From positions 7,999,533 to 8,063,532 of the forward strand of contig NZ_KB913037.1 of assembly GCF_000384295.1 (NCBI RefSeq): 64,000 nt of DNA, in the 5' to 3' direction. The first letter of the stretch is position 1. The number at the start of each line of letters is the position of its first letter. The notes beneath the pieces are model-generated. The model was given only the letters and a program-made list of their open reading frames with translations, made no database searches and was not told the DNA's origin. The DNA is from Amycolatopsis balhimycina FH 1894. Lineage in GTDB: Bacteria; Actinomycetota; Actinomycetes; Mycobacteriales; Pseudonocardiaceae. Positions 48,200 through 56,953 of the stretch are shown piece after piece. The position numbers and the translations under genes are program-made.

Positions 48200-48355
48200 T
48201 GGTCCTTTGTGGATCTACCGGGTGACGTACTGGGCCGTTCGGGGCGTTTGGGGCCCGGTGTCTTCGGTTTGCGGCAAAATGTCCGGTCGTGTCGTTGTCG
48301 TCTCGCCTCACCGGCGCCTAACGTCGAAGGGATCGATCCCGAAGGGAGCTGGACG

Positions 48356-48958
48356 TTGACGACCTCGCAGACCGACCGGGTCGCGGCCGCCCGGCTCGCC
48401 TGGGCCGCCCTGAAACTGACCCGGGCCGGCCGGCACCCGGTCGGCGTCGACCGGCTCGCCGCGACCGTGGGCGTCGCCCCGGCCGAGGCGCGGCGGCTGG
48501 TCGAGCTGATCGGGTTCACCCTGCACCGAGACCTCGTGTCGACCGGCCCGGCGCCCCGCGGCGCCCACCACCGCCTCGAGCCGGCCGAAGGCACCCTCGG
48601 CGCGGGCCCGGACGGCACGGTCGACATGTTCCTCCTGGCCATCGCGACCGGCGAGCGCGTCCACGCGGCGGCGATCTGCCCGGTCACCGGGACGCACATC
48701 CGCATCGAACTGACGCCGCACGCGATCCTGCTGGCCGACCCGCCGTCGGCGGTGGTCGCGGCGGTCGATCTCGGGTTCGGGCTCGACGGGGCCGACGCGG
48801 TGGCCTGCGCGGGCCAGCCGTTCTTCGGCTCCGCCACCGCGGCGGCGAGCTGGCTGGTGGCGCACCCGGGCGGGCGCATCTACCGGATGGCGGCCTACCT
48901 GGCCCAGGCCCACCGCCTGGTCGCGGCGCTGGAGATCCGGCCCAAGTACGTCCTCTGA
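48356..48958 (+). CDS. Organomercurial lyase (MerB)-like protein without catalytic Cys/Asp
   Basis: A 200-residue protein starting at TTG after GAAGGGAGC. The N-terminal winged helix (RHPVGVDRLAATVGVAPAEARRLVEL) and a C-terminal domain with CPVTGTHIRIELTP and ACAGQPFFGSATAAASWLVAHPGG align with MerB. But where MerB has WCALDTL (Cys96 and Asp99) this protein reads MFLLAIA; only the cysteine equivalent to Cys159 is kept. So it is unlikely to cleave carbon-mercury bonds. A sensor or unrelated enzyme on the same scaffold is possible. No mer operon genes are near. Confidence 0.62.
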   Translation: MTTSQTDRVAAARLAWAALKLTRAGRHPVGVDRLAATVGVAPAEARRLVELIGFTLHRDLVSTGPAPRGAHHRLEPAEGTLGAGPDGTVDMFLLAIATGERVHAAAICPVTGTHIRIELTPHAILLADPPSAVVAAVDLGFGLDGADAVACAGQPFFGSATAAASWLVAHPGGRIYRMAAYLAQAHRLVAALEIRPKYVL

Positions 48959-49053
48959 CCACCGTGCGGGACGAGCCTGCCGACGTCGTAGGCTGGGTGG
49001 TTCGTTAGCCTTCAAGCGGCGAGAACCATCCATGTCGAAGGAGAGCAGTCGCA

Positions 49054-50829
49054 GTGCTCCGCACTCACCAAGCCGGCACCCTGCGTGCCGGACAGGCCGG
49101 ACAGACCGTCACCCTCACCGGATGGGTGGCCCGGCGGCGCGATCACGGCGGCGTCATCTTCATCGACCTCCGCGACGCGAGCGGCGTCGCCCAGGTCGTC
49201 TTCCGCGAGGGCGAGATGGCCGAGCGCGCGCACGCGCTCCGCTCCGAATTCTGCGTCAAGATCGTCGGCGAGGTCGCGAAGCGCCCCGAGGGCAACGCGA
49301 ACGCCGAGATCCCCACGGGCGAGATCGAGGTCCTCGCGACCGGGCTCGAAGTGCTGTCCGAGTCCGCGCCGCTGCCGTTCCCGATCGACGACCGGGTCGA
49401 CGTCGGCGAAGAGGTCCGGCTCAAGCACCGCTACCTCGACCTGCGCCGCAGCGGCCCGGCCGCGGCCATGCGGCTGCGCAGCGAGGTCAGCCGCGCCGCG
49501 CGCGAGGTGCTCCACGCGCAGGACTTCGTCGAGATCGAGACCCCGACGATGACCCGTTCGACGCCCGAAGGCGCGCGCGACTTCCTGGTGCCCGCCCGGC
49601 TCAAGCCCGGCTCCTGGTACGCGCTGCCGCAGTCGCCGCAGCTGTTCAAGCAGCTGCTCATGGTCGGCGGCATGGAACGGTACTACCAGATCGCCCGCTG
49701 CTACCGCGACGAAGACTTCCGCGCCGACCGGCAGCCCGAGTTCACCCAGCTCGACATCGAGATGAGCTTCGTCGAGCAGGACGACGTCATCGCGCTCGGC
49801 GAGGACATCGTCTCGGCGCTGTGGAAGCTGATCGGGCACGAGATCCCGCGGCCCATCCCGCGCATCACCTACCACGAGGCGATGGCCAAGTACGGCTCGG
49901 ACAAGCCGGACCTGCGCTTCGACCTCGAGATCACCGACATGACGGAGTTCTTCGCCGACACGCCGTTCCGCGTGTTCCAGGCGCCGTACGTCGGCGCGGT
50001 CGTGATGGCCGGCGGCGCCGACCAGCCGCGCCGCCAGCTCGACGCGTGGCAGGAGTGGGCGAAGCAGCGCGGCGCGCGCGGCCTCGCGTACATCCTCGTC
50101 AACCCCGACGGCACCCTCGGCGGCCCGGTCGCCAAGAACCTGTCCGAGACCGAGCGCGAGAACGTCGCCGCCGCGGCGGGCGCCAAGCCGGGCGACTGCA
50201 TCTTCTTCTCCGCGGGCAAGGCCGCTTCGACGCAGCCGCTGCTCGGCGCCGCGCGCGACGAGATCGGCAAGCGGCTCGGCCTGATCGACGAGAACGCCTG
50301 GTCGTTCGTGTGGGTCGTCGACGCGCCGCTGTTCGCGCCGGTCGAGGACATCGGCGACGACGTCGCCGTCGGCTCCGGCAAGTGGACCGCGGTGCACCAC
50401 GCGTTCACCTCGCCCACCCCGGAGTGGATCGACAAGTTCGAGCAGGACCCGGGCAACGCGCTCGCCTACGCCTACGACATCGTCTGCAACGGCAACGAGA
50501 TCGGCGGCGGCTCGATCCGTATCCACCGCGGCGACGTCCAGAAGCGCGTCTTCAGCCTGATGGGCCTCGGCGAGGAGGAAGCGCAGGAGAAGTTCGGCTT
50601 CCTGCTCGACGCCTTCGCCTTCGGCCCCCCGCCGCACGGCGGCATCGCCTTCGGCTGGGACCGCATCGTCATGCTGCTGGCCAAGGCCGACTCGCTGCGT
50701 GACGTGATCGCGTTCCCGAAGACCGGCGGCGGGTACGACCCGCTGACCGCGGCGCCGGCGCCGATCACCGCGCAGCAGCGCAAGGAGGCCGGGATCGACG
50801 CGAAACCGGCCGCCTCCCCGCCGAACTAG
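49054..50829 (+). CDS. aspS: Aspartyl-tRNA synthetase
   Basis: A 591-residue bacterial-type class II synthetase. The N-terminal anticodon OB domain is [22 protein letters not shown]; motif 2 is [29 protein letters not shown]; motif 3 is [14 protein letters not shown]. The GAD insertion domain (residues ~290-420) marks the bacterial type. GTG at 49,054 after GAAGGAG. The stop TAG overlaps the next gene by one base. Whether it is discriminating or also loads Asn-tRNA cannot be judged without a gatCAB check. Confidence 0.96.
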   Translation: MLRTHQAGTLRAGQAGQTVTLTGWVARRRDHGGVIFIDLRDASGVAQVVFREGEMAERAHALRSEFCVKIVGEVAKRPEGNANAEIPTGEIEVLATGLEVLSESAPLPFPIDDRVDVGEEVRLKHRYLDLRRSGPAAAMRLRSEVSRAAREVLHAQDFVEIETPTMTRSTPEGARDFLVPARLKPGSWYALPQSPQLFKQLLMVGGMERYYQIARCYRDEDFRADRQPEFTQLDIEMSFVEQDDVIALGEDIVSALWKLIGHEIPRPIPRITYHEAMAKYGSDKPDLRFDLEITDMTEFFADTPFRVFQAPYVGAVVMAGGADQPRRQLDAWQEWAKQRGARGLAYILVNPDGTLGGPVAKNLSETERENVAAAAGAKPGDCIFFSAGKAASTQPLLGAARDEIGKRLGLIDENAWSFVWVVDAPLFAPVEDIGDDVAVGSGKWTAVHHAFTSPTPEWIDKFEQDPGNALAYAYDIVCNGNEIGGGSIRIHRGDVQKRVFSLMGLGEEEAQEKFGFLLDAFAFGPPPHGGIAFGWDRIVMLLAKADSLRDVIAFPKTGGGYDPLTAAPAPITAQQRKEAGIDAKPAASPPN

Positions 50830-51776
50830 TGCTGCACCTCAGGGCCGTGTGCCCGCCGGACAAGACCGCCGAGGCGCTCGAAATCCTGCGGGCCCACGCC
50901 GGGACGGCGCACCTCATCGTGCACCGCGGCGCCGCCGTGGAGCCCGAAGGCGACCTGGTCGAGGCCGATATCGCGCGCGAGGCGGCGGACGAGATCGTCG
51001 ACGCGCTGTGCGGGCTCGACCTCGACCACACCGGCGGCATCACGCTCGAAGCGCTCGACACCGCGCTGTCCGACGCCGCCGACAACGCGGAGGAGGCGGC
51101 GCCGGGCGAAGCGGCCGACGCCGTCGTCTGGCAGGAGCTCCTCGGCCGGACGGGTGAGGAGTCGCGGCTGAACGTGACGTTCCTGGCGTTCCTCACCATC
51201 GCGTGCCTGCTCGCCGCCGTCGGCGTGCTCACCGATTCCTCGGTGACGATCGTCGGCGCTATGGTCGTCGGACCGGAGTTCGGGCCACTGGCCGCGCTCG
51301 CCGTCGGCCTGGTGCTGCGGCACCGGCAGCTGATCCGGCAGGCGGCGGCCGCGCTCGCCGTCGGCTTCCCGCTGGCCATGGTGGTCACGCTCGGCGGCAC
51401 GCTGCTCGTCCACGCGACGGACGTCTTCGGCGAGAAGGCGTTCCAGCTTCAGCAGCACAACGAAGTCGACTTCGTGTTTTCCGTCGGGGCGCCGTCGCTG
51501 GTCGTGGCGATGCTCGCCGGCGCCGCCGGGATGCTCGCCATGACGTCGGCGAAGTCGGCCGCGCTGGTGGGCGTGTTCATCTCCGTGACCACGGTGCCGG
51601 CCGCGGGCTACGCGGTCGTCGCGGCCGTGGCGGGGGAGTGGAGCCGGTGCCTCCAGTCCGTCGGGCAGCTGCTCGTCAACCTTCTCGGAATCGTTGCAGC
51701 AGCGGCCATTGTGTTGATGGTGCGCTGGAATGGGCAACGTTCTCCCGCGGGAATGCGTCCGCTTTCACGCGGGTGA
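50829..51776 (+). CDS. DUF389 membrane protein
   Basis: A 315-residue membrane protein with the DUF389 pattern: an N-terminal alpha/beta domain (about 90 residues, LRAVCPPDKTAEALEIL), then six or so membrane segments starting VTFLAFLTIACLLAAVGVLTDSSVTIVGAMVVGPEFGPL, FSVGAPSLVVAMLAGAAGMLA and AAAAIVLM. The family has no assigned function; transport or signalling is presumed. It starts at GTG overlapping the aspS stop, so it is co-translated with aspS, an arrangement with no evident reason. Confidence 0.85.
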   Translation: MLHLRAVCPPDKTAEALEILRAHAGTAHLIVHRGAAVEPEGDLVEADIAREAADEIVDALCGLDLDHTGGITLEALDTALSDAADNAEEAAPGEAADAVVWQELLGRTGEESRLNVTFLAFLTIACLLAAVGVLTDSSVTIVGAMVVGPEFGPLAALAVGLVLRHRQLIRQAAAALAVGFPLAMVVTLGGTLLVHATDVFGEKAFQLQQHNEVDFVFSVGAPSLVVAMLAGAAGMLAMTSAKSAALVGVFISVTTVPAAGYAVVAAVAGEWSRCLQSVGQLLVNLLGIVAAAAIVLMVRWNGQRSPAGMRPLSRG

Positions 51777-51855
51777 CCCGTGTCCGGGCGGGATGCGTCT
51801 TCTTGTCCGGATGTCAGTAGTCATGGTTGCTCAGTCACGAGTAGGGTCGGTGACA

Positions 51856-53043
51856 ATGACAGTCGACACCTCCTCCGCCGGCGACGCTGGGGTCGGGGCA
51901 GGAGCCGAGCACCTCGCCGTCGCGGCGGCGGTCACGGCGGGCGAGTCGGTTCTTTCGCGCCGGTTCGGGAGCGCGATCACCCTGGTCGCGCCCGAGGACC
52001 TCGCGGGGAGCGGGCCCGCCACGGTGGTCCGCGCGAGGGTGGTGTCGTCGTCGTTCGCGCTGCCGCGCACGCTGGTGATCAAGCACTACCCGGATCCGCC
52101 GGAGCCGGGCGCCGCCGACCCGTTCGCGCAGGAGGCGGTCAGCTACCAGCTGTTCACCGCGCTCTCGCCGGAGGAGCGGATGTGCCCGGAGCTGCTGGCC
52201 CACGACGGCCGCGACCGCGTGCTCGTGCTGGACGACCTCGGCCCCACGCCGACGCTGGAGGACAAGCTCTACGCGCGCGACTCCCGTGCGGCCGAGCGCG
52301 CCCTGCTGTCGTGGGCCCGGTCGCTGGGCAGGCTGCACGCGAGCACGGCCGGGCGCGAACCGGACTTCAACGCGCTGCTGCGGCGGCTCGGCGGCCCGGC
52401 GAAGAGCGACTCCGGCGGCGTCGACGAGCTCTGCGCGGAAGTGCCGCCGCTGCTCCAGGAGCGGCTGGGCATCACGGTGCCGGACGCGGTGCGCGCGCAG
52501 GTGACGGCGGCGGTGGAGCAGTCGCGCGCAGCGGGCTTCCGGGCGTTCAGCCCGGTCGAGCTGAGCCCGGACAACAACCTGGTCACCGGCGAAGGCGTCC
52601 GGTTCCTCGACTTCGAGTACGGCTGCGTCCGCTCGGCCCTGGTCGACGCCGCCCACCTGCGGCTGCCGTTCGCGAGCTGGCCGGACGCGCTCGCCCTGCC
52701 GGCCGGGATGAGCGAGGCGATGATCGCGGCGTGGCGCGCGGAGGTGGTGGGAGTGTGGCCGGCCTTCACCGACGACGACGTCCTCGCCACCCACCTGACC
52801 GCCAGCGAGCTGCTGCGGGTCTGGCTGATCACGGGGGAGGAGCTGGGCTCCCTCGACCTGTCCCGGCAGTCCTCCCCGGTGAGCCGTGAGGCGGCGTTCG
52901 TGACGTGGTGGCGGGACCTGGCCAAGCACGCGGGGTACGTCCGGATGCCGGCGGTCCCGGAGTTCGCGGCCAAGGTGGCCGCGGCACTGGCGGCCCGCCT
53001 CGGACCGCACGCCGACCTGGCGTTCTACCCCGCGTTCCGCTGA
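51856..53043 (+). CDS. Phosphotransferase-fold (APH-like) protein with altered catalytic motif
   Basis: A 395-residue protein resembling aminoglycoside/choline kinases: nucleotide-side LPRTLVIKHYPDPPEPG with the lysine, VLVLDDLGPTPTLEDKLY, then the catalytic block FSPVELSPDNNLV and metal site VRFLDFEYGCVRSALVDAAHL. In usual members the block reads HGDLHPGN; here the histidine is missing and the aspartate is replaced by glutamate. It may be a weak kinase or a binding protein. ATG at 51,856 is chosen; upstream GTG/ATG codons are possible. It stands alone after DUF389. Confidence 0.72.
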   Translation: MTVDTSSAGDAGVGAGAEHLAVAAAVTAGESVLSRRFGSAITLVAPEDLAGSGPATVVRARVVSSSFALPRTLVIKHYPDPPEPGAADPFAQEAVSYQLFTALSPEERMCPELLAHDGRDRVLVLDDLGPTPTLEDKLYARDSRAAERALLSWARSLGRLHASTAGREPDFNALLRRLGGPAKSDSGGVDELCAEVPPLLQERLGITVPDAVRAQVTAAVEQSRAAGFRAFSPVELSPDNNLVTGEGVRFLDFEYGCVRSALVDAAHLRLPFASWPDALALPAGMSEAMIAAWRAEVVGVWPAFTDDDVLATHLTASELLRVWLITGEELGSLDLSRQSSPVSREAAFVTWWRDLAKHAGYVRMPAVPEFAAKVAAALAARLGPHADLAFYPAFR

Positions 53044-53093
53044 AGTTGCCCACAGCCTCGCCGGGGGTGCGTGGCAGCCGCTGTCGCGGTGTC

Positions 53094-53149
53094 TTGAATG
53101 ACTCATTCAGGTCTCCGGAGGTCTTGAATGAGTCATTCAAGACCTCCGG
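53094..53149. repeat. Two palindromic repeat units (TGAATGA-TCATTCA family)
   Basis: TTGAATGACTCATTCAG is followed by a perfect 35-bp palindrome (53,115-53,149): CCGGAGGTCTTGAATGA, centre G, and its complement. These are the same family as the units at 1,131-4,115, here without any insertion sequence. Confidence 0.85.
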
Positions 53150-53280
53150 CGAGCCGGCGAACAGGACGAATCCGGCGTCCGTGAGGTGAGCGTCAAGAAT
53201 TAGGCCCGGTGTCGAGGGCGCGTTACCTCGTCCTCACCGCATGTGAGCTTCCGTGGCCGATGGTCGTGGGCGTGACCGTG

Positions 53281-54108
53281 ATGAGCGTCGATGTCACTCC
53301 CTTTCCCGAACCTTCCCGGCCCCCGCTGGCGGCAGTCCCGCCGCTGCGGCGAGCGCGGCGGCTGGTCGTGCTCGGCGATTCCACCGCCGTCGGGCTCGGT
53401 GATCCGCTGCCGCGGCGGGGTGGCTGGCGGGGTGTCGGTCCCCTCGCCGCCGCCGCGCTCGGCATCGAAACCAGCGGCTACCTCAACCCCTCCTTCGCCG
53501 GGGCCCGGATGCGGTGCGTGCTCACCGAACAGGTCCCCGCCGCCGTCGCCCACCGGCCTGACGTGGCCCTGCTCGTCGCCGGCATGAACGACACCCTCCG
53601 GCCGGACTTCGACGCCGCGCGGATCGCCGCCGATCTCACCGAAGTGATCCGGCGCCTCCGCGAGACCGGGACCACCGTGCTGCCCGTCCGCTTCCACGAC
53701 CACAGCAAGATCTTCCGCCTCCCGCCGTCGCTCAAGCGCGCCCTCAGCGCCCGCGTCGCCGAACTCAACGCCGCCATCGACGACGTCGCCGCCCGTGAAG
53801 ACGTGTCCTGCCTCGATCTCGCCCGGCTGCCCGGCGCCTACGACCTGGCCTCCTGGAGCGTCGACCGGCTGCACCCCTCCGAACTGGGTCACCGCATGCT
53901 CGCGAGCGGGTTCACCGGGCTGCTCGCCGACGCCGGGTTCGCCGTGCCGGAACCGGTGAGCCTCACCTGCAGCGGCGGCGTCGAGCCGAGCACCACGGGA
54001 CACGTGGGGTGGCTGGTGCTCAAGGGGATCCCGTGGCTCTGGCGCCGCGGCCGCGAGTTCCTGCCCTACGCCGCCGTCATCATGTGGAACTCGTTCCGCG
54101 CCCGCTGA
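53281..54108 (+). CDS. SGNH/GDSL hydrolase
   Basis: A 275-residue SGNH hydrolase. Block I is VVLGDSTAVGLGD with the catalytic serine, the block III asparagine is in LLVAGMNDTLRP, and the block V aspartate/histidine pair is in VDRLHPSELGH. It is likely a lipase or esterase acting on small esters; no signal peptide is visible, so it is cytoplasmic. Possible starts are GTG 53,209 or 53,272 and ATG 53,281; I prefer the ATG. It ends 29 bases inside the convergent phosphoesterase gene. Confidence 0.87.
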   Translation: MSVDVTPFPEPSRPPLAAVPPLRRARRLVVLGDSTAVGLGDPLPRRGGWRGVGPLAAAALGIETSGYLNPSFAGARMRCVLTEQVPAAVAHRPDVALLVAGMNDTLRPDFDAARIAADLTEVIRRLRETGTTVLPVRFHDHSKIFRLPPSLKRALSARVAELNAAIDDVAAREDVSCLDLARLPGAYDLASWSVDRLHPSELGHRMLASGFTGLLADAGFAVPEPVSLTCSGGVEPSTTGHVGWLVLKGIPWLWRRGREFLPYAAVIMWNSFRAR

Positions 54109-54808
54109 ACACCCGCAGCGCTTCCACGTCCGAAGCCGGGTTGCGGACGAAGAAGTCCGCCCACTCCTCGATGCCGGGGTAAGCCGACCGCGAAGCGAGG
54201 TACCGGCACGCCGCCTCGGTGTCGTACTCCGTGCGCCGCAACTGGACGCCGTCGCCGAGCAACGCCCAGTGCGCACCCCTTGTCCCGTAAGGCATCCCGA
54301 CGCTGCCGGGGTTCACGATCAGCCGCCGGTCCGCGAGCCGCACGAACGGCATGTGCGTGTGCCCGCAGACGACCGTCGACGCGGAAACGCCGTCCAGCAC
54401 CTCCGCCCAGCGCTCCGGAGAAGAGTCCACCAGCACGATCTCCGTGTCGTCCCGCGGTGTCGCGTGGCAGAACAGCACGCCGTCCACCGTCACCGTCAGC
54501 GGCAGCGCGTCCAGCACCGGCAGGTCGGCCGGACGCAGCTGCTTCGCCGCCCACGGGAAGATCGGGTCCGGGACGAAAGTCCCCGAGCCGCGGGCCGATT
54601 CGGCCAGCTCGCGGTCGGCGTTGCCCCGCACCCAGATCGCCCGGTCGCCCAGCCCCTGCAGCCGCTCCAGGGTCTCCACGGGCATCGGGCCGGCCAGCAT
54701 GTCGCCGAGGAGCACGATCTTCTCCGCCGCCTCGACGTCCGGTTCCGCCAGGACCGCCTCCAGCGCCGGGAGCACCCCGTGGATGTCCGGCAGCACCGCC
54801 ACGTTCAT
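54080..54808 (-). CDS. Metallophosphoesterase (YfcE/calcineurin-like)
   Basis: A 242-residue phosphoesterase. Motifs in order: AVLPDIHGVLPALEAV (D-x-H), IVLLGDMLAGP (GD), VRGNADRE (GNxD), FCHATPRDD and VVCGHTHMPF (GH-x-H). It carries the dinuclear metal site of small calcineurin-like phosphodiesterases. The ATG at 54,806-54,808 gives MNVAVLPDIHG; the open frame upstream is not needed. Overlaps the SGNH gene tail by 29 bases. Substrate unknown. Confidence 0.9.
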   Translation of the reverse strand: MNVAVLPDIHGVLPALEAVLAEPDVEAAEKIVLLGDMLAGPMPVETLERLQGLGDRAIWVRGNADRELAESARGSGTFVPDPIFPWAAKQLRPADLPVLDALPLTVTVDGVLFCHATPRDDTEIVLVDSSPERWAEVLDGVSASTVVCGHTHMPFVRLADRRLIVNPGSVGMPYGTRGAHWALLGDGVQLRRTEYDTEAACRYLASRSAYPGIEEWADFFVRNPASDVEALRVFSGRGTSST

Positions 54809-54870
54809 CGCCCCACCATCGGGCACGCCGGGCGCCCCGGGCGAGGGTGTTCGCCCAGGGCGCAACCGGC

Positions 54871-56082
54871 CTACGCCGTGGTCAGCGGCAGTTCCCGCAC
54901 GCCCGTCATGTTCGGGTTCACCTGGAACTTCGGCGGCTCACCCGGGATCGTGCGCAACGCGGGGTAGCGGTCGAACAGGATGTTCAGCGCCACCCGGCCC
55001 TCCAGCCGCGCGAGCGGCGCGCCGATGCAGAAGTGGATCCCGCGGCCGAACGCCAGGTGCGGGTTCGGATCGCGCAGCGGGTCGAAGGCGTCCGGGTCGG
55101 TGAACACCCGCTCGTCCCGGTTGGCCGCCGCCACCCAGGTCATCAGCAGCTGGTCGGCGGGCACGGTGACGCCGCCCAGCTCCACCTCCCGCATGGTCGT
55201 GCGGGCCACCGCCGCGAACGGTGTGAGGAATCGCAGCGACTCCTCGATCGCCGGCGGCACGAGCGACCGGTCCGCGCGGATCCGCTCGTCCCACTCCCGG
55301 TGCGTGTCCAGGCACAGCACCGAGTTGCCGAGCAGCATCGTGGTGGTGATGTGCCCGGCCAGCAGCAGGATGTTGGCGAAGTTGACGACCTCGTTGCGGG
55401 ACAGCCGTTCGCCGTCCAGCTCGGCCTCGACCAGCTTCGTCAGCAGGTCTTCGCGCGGCTGCTTCCGCCGCTCGTCGACGTGCACGCCGAGGTAGTCCGT
55501 GAGCGACTTCTGGCCTTCGAGGGACTTCTTGATCGCCTCGTCCTGCTTCTCGTCCTTCTTGACCAGCGAAAGCTGCTCGGAGGACTCGAACATCTTGTCC
55601 ACCCAGCCCTTGAACAGGTGCCGGTCGCTCGCCGGGACGCCCAGCAGCTCGGCGATCACGATCACCGGCAGCGGGTAGGCGAGGTCCTCCACCAGCTCCA
55701 GCCGTCCGGGTGTGGTGACGGCGTCGAGCATCTCGTGGGTGATCGCGGCGATCCGCGGCTCGAGGTCCGCCACCACCTTCGGCGTGAAGGCGCGGCTGAC
55801 GAGCTTGCGCATCTTGTTGTGCAGCGGCGGGTCCAGCTGCAGGAGGTTGCCCGCCGTCATCGCTTCGAGGTCGGCGTCCGGCATCATCTCCTTCGGCACC
55901 AGCCGGGTCGTGTCGGACGAGAACGTCGCCGGGTCGCGGAGGATCTCCTCGATCTCCGGGTGCCCGTAGACGTTCCACATCCCCAGCTCCGCGGCGAACT
56001 CGACGCGGCTTTCCGGTTGCTTCCCCCGCAGCCAGAACTGGGAGGCGTGGAGTCCCCAGGTGTCCGCCGGTGTGGTGGTCAT
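54871..56082 (-). CDS. Cytochrome P450
   Basis: A 403-residue soluble P450. The heme-ligand cysteine is in FGRGIHFCIGAPLARLEG; ExxR is EESLRFL; the I-helix reads NILLLAGHITTTMLLGN, where the acidic residue that normally precedes the threonine is isoleucine. PDAFDPLRDPNPHLAFG precedes the heme loop. It is of the CYP107-like type used in secondary metabolism and detoxification. A TetR gene lies upstream on the same strand (34 bases between), probably its regulator. Electron-transfer partners are not encoded here. Confidence 0.92.
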   Translation of the reverse strand: MTTTPADTWGLHASQFWLRGKQPESRVEFAAELGMWNVYGHPEIEEILRDPATFSSDTTRLVPKEMMPDADLEAMTAGNLLQLDPPLHNKMRKLVSRAFTPKVVADLEPRIAAITHEMLDAVTTPGRLELVEDLAYPLPVIVIAELLGVPASDRHLFKGWVDKMFESSEQLSLVKKDEKQDEAIKKSLEGQKSLTDYLGVHVDERRKQPREDLLTKLVEAELDGERLSRNEVVNFANILLLAGHITTTMLLGNSVLCLDTHREWDERIRADRSLVPPAIEESLRFLTPFAAVARTTMREVELGGVTVPADQLLMTWVAAANRDERVFTDPDAFDPLRDPNPHLAFGRGIHFCIGAPLARLEGRVALNILFDRYPALRTIPGEPPKFQVNPNMTGVRELPLTTA

Positions 56083-56116
56083 TTCCGCCCCTTCTTTCCC
56101 CTGTGTGGCCCCGGGA

Positions 56117-56812
56117 TCAGCCGGGTGCCCTGGTGGGATCGTGTGCGTAGATCCCGTTCCGGTAGCCCGAGACGAGCTCCTCGAGCGCCGAGCCCAGTTC
56201 CGCCGCCACCTCCGCCACCGCCGTGGGATCGGGCTCGCCGGACGGCTCGAACGCGGTGCGGATGACGTGCGCGAGGGCTTCCGCCCGCGCTTCCGGGGGG
56301 ATGCCGTCGAACTCGTCGGTGAGCGTCCCGCCGAAGTAGAAGCCGACCGTCGTGGCGTTGATCGCGAAGGACAGGTTCGGCACGTCCGTCCGGACCAGGC
56401 CGTGCCGCAGCATCGTGTCCTCGAACTGCGCGCGCAGTTCGTCCTGCTGCTTGCGCAGGGCGAGGTCGCCCATCGAGCCGAACATCTCGGCGTTGCCGCG
56501 CAGCATCGCCATCACCAGCGGACGGCGATGGGTGGTGAGGAACGACGCCGAGATCATCCGGTGCGGGAGGATCATCGCCGGGTCGGCCTTGATCGCGCTC
56601 AGGATCTCGTCGGTGAGGTCGGCCGATTCGCGCATCATCAGCGCCTGGAACAGCAGCTCCTTGTTGCGCCAGTGCAGGTAGACGGTGCCCTTGCCGATGC
56701 CGACCGCGCGCGCGATGTCGTCGATCGCCACCTTCCGGTAGCCCATGCGCAGCAGTAGTTCGCCCGCCGCGTCCAGGATGCGGTCGGCGCGTTCGCGGTT
56801 GGGATGACTCAT
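56117..56812 (-). CDS. TetR-family regulator paired with the P450 gene
   Basis: A 231-residue TetR-type protein. The helix-turn-helix is RERADRILDAAGELLLRMGYRKVAIDDIARAVGIGKGTVYLHWRNKELLFQAL. The C-terminal ligand domain includes MISASFLTTHRRPLVMAMLRGNAEMF. ATG at 56,810-56,812 gives MSHPNRERADR; the frame is open further upstream but unlikely. An inverted repeat TTGACCG/CGGTCAA-type lies just upstream and may be its operator, controlling itself and the P450 downstream. Confidence 0.9.
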   Translation of the reverse strand: MSHPNRERADRILDAAGELLLRMGYRKVAIDDIARAVGIGKGTVYLHWRNKELLFQALMMRESADLTDEILSAIKADPAMILPHRMISASFLTTHRRPLVMAMLRGNAEMFGSMGDLALRKQQDELRAQFEDTMLRHGLVRTDVPNLSFAINATTVGFYFGGTLTDEFDGIPPEARAEALAHVIRTAFEPSGEPDPTAVAEVAAELGSALEELVSGYRNGIYAHDPTRAPG

Positions 56813-56848
56813 GCGGTTCCACCTGCTGGTTCGTTGAGCGTTTGACCT

Positions 56849-56876
56849 GTTGACCGGAATCGCACTTTCGGTCAAC
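56849..56876. promoter_or_regulatory. Candidate TetR operator
   Basis: GTTGACCG (56,849-56,856) and CGGTCAAC (56,869-56,876) form an 8-bp inverted repeat with a 12-base centre, placed 37 bases before the TetR start. TTTGACC nearby could be part of a promoter. Confidence 0.55.
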
Positions 56877-56953
56877 CAGTCATCACGACGGTAGCGCGGT
56901 TCCGGGCACCTCGGCAAGCGGTCTTGTCGGTGGTGTCGGTTAACGTCATCGGT

